Part shown: one piece after another, positions 20,091 through 27,446 of the stretch
Layout of the letters: each line of letters opens with the position of its first letter
Numbering within the stretch: position 1 is the stretch's first letter
Assembly: GCF_900111995.1 (NCBI RefSeq)
Contig: NZ_FOKF01000004.1
Location: 62,001 to 126,000, forward strand
Reading direction: 5' to 3'
DNA: 64,000 bases
Source of the DNA: Collimonas sp. OK607
Lineage (GTDB): Bacteria > Pseudomonadota > Gammaproteobacteria > Burkholderiales > Burkholderiaceae_D
Program-made: the position numbers and the translations under genes
The notes under the pieces: model-generated
The model's database searches: none
Told to the model about the DNA's origin: nothing
Seen by the model: the letters and a program-made list of their open reading frames with translations, nothing else

Positions 20091-21425
20091 ATGACCGCCC
20101 CCGACAATCCCAATCGCCGCAGTCACTACACCTTGCTTATCCTGTTGTTCGTGTATGCCATGAGCATGGTCGACCGGCAAATCATGGCGGTGTTGATCGA
20201 GCCGATAAAAAAGGAATTCGGGGTTTCAGATACCGAAATGGGTTTGCTGACCGGTCTCACATTCGCATTGTTTTTTAGCGTAGTAGCGGTGCCGTTCGGC
20301 CGTTATGCGGATCGCACGAACCGGCGCAATTTTATTGCTTTGTGTTGTGGCGCATGGAGCTTGATGACGGCATTGTGCGGCATGGGAACCAGCTATATGC
20401 AGTTGGCGTTGGCGCGCGGGGGCGTGGCGGTGGGCGAGGCTGGCGCCTCGGCGCCGTCGATATCGATGATCGCAGACCATTATCCACCACAGCACCGGGC
20501 GCGCGCCATGAGCGTGTTCATGCTGGGGCCGAGTCTGGGCACATTGCTGGGCCTTAGCCTGGGGGGCTGGATTGCCTACCACCACGGCTGGCGCAGCGCA
20601 TTTCTATGGATGTCCGTGCCAGGCGTCATTGCGGCTTTGCTGCTGCGCTTTACCGCTGTGGAACCGATACGCGGTAGCTGGGATGTGCCAGCCAGACGGC
20701 CGACAGGAAGAACCGAGTCGTTCGGGAAAGTGATGCGTGACTTATGGCAGTCCAAGGAATTCAAGCGCATTTCGCTGGCAGGGTTTCTGCTGGGATTTTC
20801 CGGCTACGGCATTGGCATATGGAGCACCACGTTCCTGGTTCGTTCGCACGGATTGAACCTGAAAGATGCGGGTATTATCGTCGGCGTCATCGGCGGCGTT
20901 ACCGCTGTCGCCGGCGGACTGTTCAGCGGCTGGCTTTGCGACCGGCTCTCTGCGCGCGATCCACGCTGGCAGCTTGGGGTGCCGATTCTGGGCACGACGA
21001 TTGCGTTGCCATTGGGAGTTGTTTATTTCTTGTACCCGGCTGGAAACCCCTGGCTGATCGGTTCCATCATGGTGCCCAAGGCGATGATTGTCAGTGCGAT
21101 GTTTTCTTTCTTTTCGGTATGGTGGGCCGCGCCCAGTTACGCGGCGTTGACGGCGATTACCCGTTCGGACCGTCGCGCTACCGTATTGGCTGTCTACGCT
21201 CTTGTCGTTTCTATATTCGGGGGCGGATCGGGTCCGTTCGCGGTGGGGGTGCTCAGCGATGCCTTGACCGGCGTTGCAGGTGTTGAAGCGTTGCGTTGGT
21301 CGCTGGTCGGAGCGGTGGGTATCTATTTTTTTGCCGTACTTGCGTTTGTCTCGGCAATGCGTCCCTACAAGCGGGCGCTGGCGGCGCAGCACGCGGAATC
21401 CCCGCCGCTTGCAATGGCCGCGTAA
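20091..21425 (+). CDS. MFS transporter (Spinster-like/ACS-type)
   Basis: A 444-residue protein with about 12 membrane spans. The first helix region contains VYAMSMVDRQIMAVLIEPIKK, here recognised from the Asp-Arg-Gln core, followed by GRYADRTNRR, the loop 2-3 motif of the superfamily. Such sequences group with Spinster-like or organic-anion MFS carriers, which move lipids, acids or sugar acids. AGAGAA lies upstream of the ATG. It is 56 bases before the acyl-CoA ligase gene, suggesting uptake coupled to CoA activation, and it sits next to the shared operator-like block. The substrate is inferred only from context. Confidence 0.82.
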   Translation: MTAPDNPNRRSHYTLLILLFVYAMSMVDRQIMAVLIEPIKKEFGVSDTEMGLLTGLTFALFFSVVAVPFGRYADRTNRRNFIALCCGAWSLMTALCGMGTSYMQLALARGGVAVGEAGASAPSISMIADHYPPQHRARAMSVFMLGPSLGTLLGLSLGGWIAYHHGWRSAFLWMSVPGVIAALLLRFTAVEPIRGSWDVPARRPTGRTESFGKVMRDLWQSKEFKRISLAGFLLGFSGYGIGIWSTTFLVRSHGLNLKDAGIIVGVIGGVTAVAGGLFSGWLCDRLSARDPRWQLGVPILGTTIALPLGVVYFLYPAGNPWLIGSIMVPKAMIVSAMFSFFSVWWAAPSYAALTAITRSDRRATVLAVYALVVSIFGGGSGPFAVGVLSDALTGVAGVEALRWSLVGAVGIYFFAVLAFVSAMRPYKRALAAQHAESPPLAMAA

Positions 21426-21481
21426 TTTCTAATGAATTGCTAGTAATTGATAAAAGTAAAAAATCAAATGGAGATGAATCA

Positions 21482-23101
21482 ATGGCAAGAACATTTAACC
21501 TGGCCGACCTGTTCGAAGTGGTGGCCGGCGTCGTCCCGGAACGCATAGCCTTTATCTGCGGCGCGCACCGCCTTAGCTTTCGCCAGCTGGATGAACGGGC
21601 CACGCGCCTGGCGTGCGGACTGCGCGCACGCGGCATCGGGCGCCTCGATAACGTCGGGATTCAACTGTATAACTCGGCCGAATACCTTGAAACCTTTCTG
21701 GCCTGCTGCAAGATCGGGGCGGCGCCAGTCAATGTCAATTACCGTTATGTAGCCGATGAATTAACGTATCTGTTCACTTCTCTTGATTTGAAGCTGCTGG
21801 TTTATGGCGCCCAGTTTGACGTCGAGGTGGGTAAGGTGCTGCCGCGTGTGGCTACATTGAAGAATGCCATACGCGTAGGAGCGGAAGTGGAAGTGGGAGC
21901 GGGTGTCGCTGGTGTCGAGAATTACGAGTCGGTACTGACTACCGGTGAAGCGACGCTCGACGACCCGGAGCGTTCCGATAACGATCTTTACATGCTATGC
22001 ACCGGCGGCACGACCGGCATGCCGAAAGGCGTCGTATGGCCGCACAAGTCCTTGTTCATGGGAGCACTGGGAGGCGGTGGCTTTTACCTGCGCTGCCCGC
22101 CAATCGGCCGGCCCGAAGATCTGGAGCGCCTGGTGCCGCAAGCGTCGCCACTGGTTTTTTTTGCGAGTGCGCCGATGATGCATGGAGCGGCCATGTGGGC
22201 ATCGTTGATCAGCTTGTACTCCGGCCACACCGTGGTGGTCAACGATCAAACCAATTTCGATGCTGAACACGCCTGGGATGTCGTGGTGCGCGACGGCGTC
22301 AACAGCATGTCGGTTGTCGGTGATGCAATGGCGACGCCGCTGATACAGGCACTCGAAGCCCACCCGCAGCGTTGGGATCTGAACGCTCTGATGTTGTTCG
22401 GCAATGGCGGCGCGGTGTTGTCAGGTCACCTGCAGGAACGCATGAAGGCGGCGGTGCCGCACATCATGTTTAACAACAACATGGGCTCGTCCGAGATGGG
22501 CGTGGTCGGCGGCGGCAACAGGCCGGCACATGGTGAGGGTTACATGGTGCTGCAGCCAAGCGAGGTACTGGCGGTGATCGATGAGCAGATGTGCATCGTC
22601 ACCGCGCCTGGGTCGCAAGGCGTTCTGGCCCGCACCGGTTATACGCCGATCAGCTACTACCGCGATCCTGAGAAAAGTGCCGAGGTGTTCGTAACGGTCA
22701 ATGAGCGCCTGTGGGTACTCAGTGGTGACCGGGCCCGCATCGACGAAGAGGGCAGGATCGTCATGCTCGGGCGTGGTTCGCAGTGCATCAACTCCGGTGG
22801 CGAGAAAATATTCACGGAAGAGGTCGAGGAAGCGGCACGGCGGTGTCCGACGGTACAGGATGTGCTGGTGATCGGCATTGCCGATGAGCGCTGGGGACAG
22901 AAAGTGGCCGCCATCGTGGAGGTGATGCCTGGTGCCGAATTTTCAGCCACCGACTTCCAGTATGTCTGTCGCCAATATCTGTCGGGCTATAAAGTGCCGC
23001 GCGCAGTGTTCCTGACGGATAAGGTGATGCGCAGCCCGGCAGGCAAGGCCGATTATCGGTGGGCCAAAGAGTATGTGACACAGCACGGCAGCGTGATTTA
23101 A
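21482..23101 (+). CDS. Acyl-CoA ligase (AMP-binding, FadD-type)
   Basis: A 539-residue member of the adenylate-forming superfamily, which couples ATP to formation of an acyl-CoA. The P-loop-like signature LCTGGTTGMPKGV lies near residue 175; SGDRARIDEEGRI and GRGSQCINSGGEKI mark the A8 hinge region; and a Lys in RSPAGKADYRW near the C-terminus is the catalytic Lys. The start is at 21482, where GGAGATGAATCA precedes ATG; the open frame extends further upstream into the MFS gene but without support. It would activate the free acid brought in by the preceding MFS carrier. Chain specificity cannot be read from the sequence. Confidence 0.9.
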   Translation: MARTFNLADLFEVVAGVVPERIAFICGAHRLSFRQLDERATRLACGLRARGIGRLDNVGIQLYNSAEYLETFLACCKIGAAPVNVNYRYVADELTYLFTSLDLKLLVYGAQFDVEVGKVLPRVATLKNAIRVGAEVEVGAGVAGVENYESVLTTGEATLDDPERSDNDLYMLCTGGTTGMPKGVVWPHKSLFMGALGGGGFYLRCPPIGRPEDLERLVPQASPLVFFASAPMMHGAAMWASLISLYSGHTVVVNDQTNFDAEHAWDVVVRDGVNSMSVVGDAMATPLIQALEAHPQRWDLNALMLFGNGGAVLSGHLQERMKAAVPHIMFNNNMGSSEMGVVGGGNRPAHGEGYMVLQPSEVLAVIDEQMCIVTAPGSQGVLARTGYTPISYYRDPEKSAEVFVTVNERLWVLSGDRARIDEEGRIVMLGRGSQCINSGGEKIFTEEVEEAARRCPTVQDVLVIGIADERWGQKVAAIVEVMPGAEFSATDFQYVCRQYLSGYKVPRAVFLTDKVMRSPAGKADYRWAKEYVTQHGSVI

Positions 23102-23103
23102 AA

Positions 23104-23279
23104 CCCACCGTGGTGGCCAATGTAGGAGGACAGCCGTCAATGTCGGTTTCTTTAGGCTGGAGTGACACGGGGCTGCCGATCGGCATGATGTTTACTGCCC
23201 GTGTCGGGGTGACGGTTTGTTGTTCCAGCTTGCAGGACAATTAGAGCGCGAGCGTTCTTGGGCTTTCCGCTCCCCGTAG
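23104..23279 (+). pseudogene. Relic of an amidase C-terminus, frameshifted
   Basis: Directly after the ligase stop, frame 1 reads TVVANVGGQPSMSVSLGWS and continues with TGLPIGMMFTARVG, which closely matches the last part of the intact amidase at 3-4.6 kb. At about 23210 the match moves to another frame (LLFQLAGQLERERSWAFRSP, stop at 23279), so there is a small indel. About 58 residues remain of some 540. No start or catalytic part is left. Confidence 0.85.
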
Positions 23280-23522
23280 CTGGTCTGGTTTTAAGGTCCT
23301 GATACTGTCGCATCGTATCCCTGCGCCGTTGGCATGCCTGAACCTGACGTCAGGCAGGTCCCGCTTTATGCGATGCACGGATACTAAAAGCGTGTGATGA
23401 GCCTATTAAGGATAAGCCGGAACAATACGTGCTGATGTTGTGGTGACTGTGAGCGGTGCCGGTCTTGGTGTCTAAATAGTCAATTTTGAAGCTACTCAAC
23501 AAACGACGTCATAAGGGCAATC
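23280..23522. other. Intergenic region with one palindrome
   Basis: About 240 bases between the amidase relic and the CoA-transferase gene. CCTGACGTCAGG (23343-23354) is a perfect 12-bp palindrome within a longer imperfect hairpin. No ORF or further gene relic was recognised, and a good copy of the island dyad is absent. Confidence 0.35.
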
Positions 23523-24713
23523 ATGAATAAATTACCATTATCGAATTTCATGGTTATCGACTTGACAATTGCTCGGGCCGGACCGACCGCGGTTCGTCTC
23601 CTTGCCGATTGGGGCGCGAATATCATTCGCATCGAGGCGCCGTCTGCACGCGCTGATGGCGCTTCCGTTACCGGCGTGCGTCGAAACGCAGATGAGCAAA
23701 ATCTCCATCGAAATAAGCGGAGTTTATGCATTGATTTAAAGCATCCGAAAGGCGCAGCACTCATGCGTGAGCTGGTGGCAAAGGCCGACGTTGTCGTCGA
23801 GAACTTCCGATCGAGCGTGAAACGGCGACTAGGAATGGAATATGAGCAGTTGCGGGATGTCAATCCCCGAATTATCCTGGCCAGCATTTCCGGCTTCGGA
23901 CAAGACGGGCCATATCGGGATCGCCCGGGTGTAGACCAAATCGTCCAAGGCATGAGCGGCCTCATGTCGATCACCGGTGAGCCAGGTCAAGGGCCAATGC
24001 GTACCGGAATAGCGATATCGGACACGACTGCTGGAATGTTTCTTGGGCAGGGCATATTGCTTGCGCTTTTGCACCGAGAGCGCACCGGGGAGGGGCAGTG
24101 GGTGCATACCTCTTTGATTGAGTCGATGTTAAGCAAGCTCGATTTTCAAGGAGCACGCTATACGATGAACAACGAGATCGCGACGCAGCATGGTAACTCC
24201 CATCCGACTTTGATACCGATCGGAACGTATGAGTCCAGCGATGCACTGGTCAACATATGTGCGACCACAGACAAAATGTGGGCCAATCTTTGCGATGCGC
24301 TCGGCGCGAATGCTTTGTTCCAAAATCAGGCATATAAGGACCGGTCCGGACGTGCGGCCAGCAGAACCCAGCTTGACGCAGATATCAATGCTGTCACAAG
24401 ACAATTCACTGCATCTCAACTAATTGAGCGACTCAATGCGGTAGGTGTACCGTGTGGGCCGATCTACAACATTGGCCAGGCATTCGAGGATATCCAGACC
24501 CGCCACCTTCGCATGACACGACCTGCACCACACCCGACGCTCGGCGATATTGAACTTGTGCGCTCGCCAATCAATTTGTCAGGCTTTCCGCATCCCGAGC
24601 GTTTTGAGCGTGCAGGTCCCAACGTCGGCGAACACACGGATGCGCTGCTGCGGGAATTCGGCTATGACGAGAACGCAATTCAAGATCTGAAAAACGAAGG
24701 AGCTGTCGCATGA
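23523..24713 (+). CDS. Class III (CaiB/BaiF) CoA-transferase
   Basis: A 396-residue CoA-transferase. The N-terminal Rossmann-like part (ARAGPTAVRLLADWGANII), the RNKRSLCIDLKHPKG segment and Asp138 in RPGVDQIVQG match transferases of the formyl-CoA/carnitine type, in which that Asp forms the acyl-enzyme anhydride. It lacks the His/Asp/Glu racemase triad of its paralogue at 18.6 kb, so transfer of CoA between acids is the better guess. AAGGG lies before the ATG. It overlaps the following crotonase gene by four bases (ATGA). The pair is flanked on both sides by gene relics, which suggests it entered the island as a unit. Confidence 0.85.
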   Translation: MNKLPLSNFMVIDLTIARAGPTAVRLLADWGANIIRIEAPSARADGASVTGVRRNADEQNLHRNKRSLCIDLKHPKGAALMRELVAKADVVVENFRSSVKRRLGMEYEQLRDVNPRIILASISGFGQDGPYRDRPGVDQIVQGMSGLMSITGEPGQGPMRTGIAISDTTAGMFLGQGILLALLHRERTGEGQWVHTSLIESMLSKLDFQGARYTMNNEIATQHGNSHPTLIPIGTYESSDALVNICATTDKMWANLCDALGANALFQNQAYKDRSGRAASRTQLDADINAVTRQFTASQLIERLNAVGVPCGPIYNIGQAFEDIQTRHLRMTRPAPHPTLGDIELVRSPINLSGFPHPERFERAGPNVGEHTDALLREFGYDENAIQDLKNEGAVA

Positions 24714-25453
24714 TCCCTGAACTCACCATATGTGGACGTGTCGCGACAATTACTTTGCGACGGCCGGAAACGGCAAACCGGCTCGATTCGGAGGATTTAT
24801 CTGCATTAATTGAGCACATTGACGTCGCTAACAAGGCGGAGGACGTCCTGGTGCTGCGCCTGCAGGCGAATGGCAAGTATTTTTGTAGCGGCTATGACAT
24901 ATTGCGTATCGGAACCTCGCAGGCCGTAGCGTTCGATCAAGTCGTGAACGCACTCGAAGATGCGCGGCCCATAACAATTGCGCTTATTCAGGGCGGCGTC
25001 TATGGGGGAGCCACTGATCTTGCGCTTGCATGCGACTTCCGTCTCGGCGTGCCACATGCCAACATGTTTATGCCGGCTGCACGGCTGGGACTGCATTTCT
25101 ATCAGCGTGGGCTGGAGCGGTATGTAAGCCGTTTGGGGCTGAATACTGCCAAGCGGTTGTTCCTCATGGCTGAAACGATAGATGCCGCGGAGATGAAAAC
25201 ATGCGGGTTCTTGACGCATCTGGTCGAATCGGACGTGTTCAGAACGACTGCCGAGAGTCTGACGCAGACGCTTTCCGGCATGGCGCCGATTGCGTTGTGC
25301 GGCATGAAAAAGCATTTGAACCGGATCGCGAACGGCACACTCGATATCGCGGAGCTGCGTGTCGATATTGAGCGCTCCCTATTCTCAGAGGATTTGCGCG
25401 AGGGCACCGCGGCATGGGCGGCGAAACGGCCAGCGCGATTCAATGGGCGTTAG
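24710..25453 (+). CDS. Enoyl-CoA hydratase/isomerase-family protein (crotonase fold)
   Basis: A 247-residue crotonase-fold protein. CSGYDI near residue 58 and GGVYGGATDLALACD near 92-106 form the two oxyanion-hole segments. In the next segment (MPAARLGLHFYQRG) the position where hydratases carry the first catalytic Glu appears to be Ala, and the GAGG turn with its neighbour is replaced. Hydration by the standard two-Glu mechanism is therefore doubtful; isomerase, hydrolase or decarboxylase activity of the same fold is possible. It is translationally coupled to the CoA-transferase by an ATGA overlap, so its substrate is probably that enzyme's product. Confidence 0.8.
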   Translation: MIPELTICGRVATITLRRPETANRLDSEDLSALIEHIDVANKAEDVLVLRLQANGKYFCSGYDILRIGTSQAVAFDQVVNALEDARPITIALIQGGVYGGATDLALACDFRLGVPHANMFMPAARLGLHFYQRGLERYVSRLGLNTAKRLFLMAETIDAAEMKTCGFLTHLVESDVFRTTAESLTQTLSGMAPIALCGMKKHLNRIANGTLDIAELRVDIERSLFSEDLREGTAAWAAKRPARFNGR

Positions 25454-25514
25454 GTTTTTGCTGGAACCGACGCTTGTGCTTGCGGAAGACTTTCTCAGGT
25501 TTCCGACTATATTT

Positions 25515-25808
25515 TTTAAGTGTTACGTTCACTTTATGGGGCGTTCCAGTGAAGGCGAGGGGTACATGATGATCCTCATTAACGGGTGTGCCGGAGGGTA
25601 TTGGATAGTCGGACAATTCCATGACCCGTTTCGAGGTATTGATATGTAGTGAGCGGTAGCAACCGCCAACGTCATTATCGTTTTCAAAGCACCTTAGCCC
25701 GCCCAAGCCACTTCCTTTTTCAAAGCACTCCATCTCAATCCCTTGTTGTCGGAATACCTTGGTACAGATTACGCCGCTGTTGTCGGCACCGATGATCGCG
25801 AAGCGCTC
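25515..25808 (-). pseudogene. Chimeric relic: FMO N-terminus joined to arylsulfatase C-terminus
   Basis: An open frame on the minus strand (25440-25823) begins with about 71 residues matching the N-terminus of the FMO at 32.7 kb (25808-25596), then switches directly to about 27 residues matching the end of the arylsulfatase at 15.1 kb (GTPVNEDHHVPLAFTGT; 25595-25515). A stretch of 44 bases (25603-25646) is identical to 32904-32947. The FMO dinucleotide motif has changed from GAGTSG to GADNSG, and all catalytic parts of both enzymes are missing, so a functional product is unlikely. Confidence 0.88.
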
Positions 25809-25823
25809 AGATCCTACATGCAC

Positions 25824-26188
25824 GGCATCGGGAACACTAAACGCCTACCCGGATAGAAAGTCGAAAAGGTAGCTCAAGGGTGGCCGGATTCTTGACTACA
25901 TCGTATGCATGCTGCATATCATGAATAACGTTTCGCGTCGGGCGACTTCGGGTGACGTGTGTCGGTGGCACGCGATCGGCCTTGGTACTCGATGCTTGAT
26001 ACAGAAAAAATATATACTTTGGTCTATATTAATATTAGACTTAAGTATAAAATTAATTTAAGCTGCTTCATCAAGATCCAACGGTACAGAAATCTCCGTT
26101 CATCTCAATCTATAACAGCATGGCAACTCTCGCTTGCGCAAGAGCTGTCCCAACTTGCTCGATTTGCTTTAAGGGATCATTCAGACAC
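25824..26188. promoter_or_regulatory. Intergenic promoter region with operator-like double dyad, upstream of the long operon
   Basis: The gap contains two dyads 23 bases apart: TATACTTTGGTCTA (26013-26026) and TAGACTTAAGTATA (26036-26049). Both match the consensus shared with 12.69, 19.94 and 46.02 kb. The surroundings are strongly AT-rich, as for a promoter. The first gene downstream is the thiolase at 26189. The stretch 25824-26000 has no recognised gene. Confidence 0.5.
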
Positions 26189-27394
26189 ATGGAAGCCTAT
26201 ATTTACGATCATGTCCGCACTCCGCGCGGCAAAGGTAAACCCGATGGCAGCCTGCACGAAATAACGCCCGTATGGCTTGCCAGCCGGCCGCTGGTGGCGC
26301 TGCGTGAGCGCAATCAGCTGGAAACCAGCTTAGTCGACGATGTGATCATGGGATGTGTCGTTCCGGTGGGTGAACAGGGCGGAAATATTGCGCGCATGGC
26401 GGTACTCAACGCCGATTACGATCAGAGCGTCCCCGCGGTCCAGATCAACCGTTACTGCGGTTCCGGACTGGAAGCGATTGCAATGGCCGCAGCCAAGGTG
26501 TCGGCCGGTCAGGCGGATCTGGCCATCGGTGGCGGCGTCGAGTCGATGTCGCGCGTCGCCATGGGGGCCGATGGCGGGGCCTGGGCACAAGACCCGCAAA
26601 TGGCGTTCAAGACGTACTTTGTCATGCAAGGCATCTCTGCCGATCTGCTGGCCAGCTTGCATGGCCATAGCCGCAACGACCTCGATAGCTACGCCGCTGA
26701 AAGTCATCGCCGTGCGGCCCTGGCCTGGGCCGAAGGACGTTTTGCGAATTCGGTGGTGCCGGTCAAGGACTTTCTCGGGCTGACCTTGCTTGCCCGTGAC
26801 GAAACGATTCGTCCCGAAACATCTGCCGAATCGCTCTCTGCGCTCAAACCGGCGTTTACCGAGATGGGGGAAAAATACGGCTACGATAGCGTTGCGATGC
26901 AACGCTATCCGCAAGTCGAGCGGATTCATCACATCCATCATGCCGGCAATAGCTCCGGCATCGTCGACGGCGCCGCGGCGGTGCTGGTCGGGAACGCCGA
27001 GATGGGTGTTCGCCTGGGCAGGAAGCCGAGGGCGCGCATACGCGCGTTTGCCGCCGTCGGATCCGAACCGACGATCATGCTCGACGGTCCTAGCCATGCC
27101 GCGCGCAAGGCGCTGGCACGCGCCGGCATGACGCCTTCGGATATCGATTTATGGGAACTCAATGAAGCATTCTCATCCGTGGTGTTGTGCTTCATGGAAG
27201 CATTGTCGATTCCGCATGACCGCATCAATGTCAACGGCGGTGCGATCGCCATGGGCCATCCGCTCGGCGCCACCGGCGCCATGATCGTCGGCACCGTGCT
27301 GGATGAACTCGAGCGAAACGGCCGCAGCACGGCGTTGATTTCCGTGTGCGTTGCAGCCGGGATGGCATCGGCCATGATCATCGAGCGCATCTGA
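26189..27394 (+). CDS. Acetyl-CoA acyltransferase (thiolase, FadA-type)
   Basis: A 401-residue thiolase for the last beta-oxidation step, cleaving 3-ketoacyl-CoA with CoA. Cys90 in NRYCGSGLEA is the nucleophile; NVNGGAIAMGHPLGATG carries the His; and Cys in ISVCVAAGMASA is the second catalytic Cys, with an unusual CVAAG in place of the common CIGGG. The start at 26189 (MEAYIYDH) is chosen because the family begins there and AAGGGA lies upstream; the open frame begins at 26120. The gene is 52 bases before the FadB-like gene, the usual partner. It is the first gene of a 15-kb co-directional run. Confidence 0.92.
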   Translation: MEAYIYDHVRTPRGKGKPDGSLHEITPVWLASRPLVALRERNQLETSLVDDVIMGCVVPVGEQGGNIARMAVLNADYDQSVPAVQINRYCGSGLEAIAMAAAKVSAGQADLAIGGGVESMSRVAMGADGGAWAQDPQMAFKTYFVMQGISADLLASLHGHSRNDLDSYAAESHRRAALAWAEGRFANSVVPVKDFLGLTLLARDETIRPETSAESLSALKPAFTEMGEKYGYDSVAMQRYPQVERIHHIHHAGNSSGIVDGAAAVLVGNAEMGVRLGRKPRARIRAFAAVGSEPTIMLDGPSHAARKALARAGMTPSDIDLWELNEAFSSVVLCFMEALSIPHDRINVNGGAIAMGHPLGATGAMIVGTVLDELERNGRSTALISVCVAAGMASAMIIERI

Positions 27395-27446
27395 TCCTGC
27401 CCTCCTAATCCTATCCTCCGTCAGATATTTTTCTCAGGAATTCGAA

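Noticed and set aside
23343-23354. Palindrome CCTGACGTCAGG as an operator
   Set aside because: It is a single copy not related to the island dyad, with no clear promoter around it.
23470-23490. A fifth copy of the dyad upstream of the CoA-transferase
   Set aside because: GTCTAAATAGTCA has half-site-like words, but their orientation and spacing do not fit the other copies.
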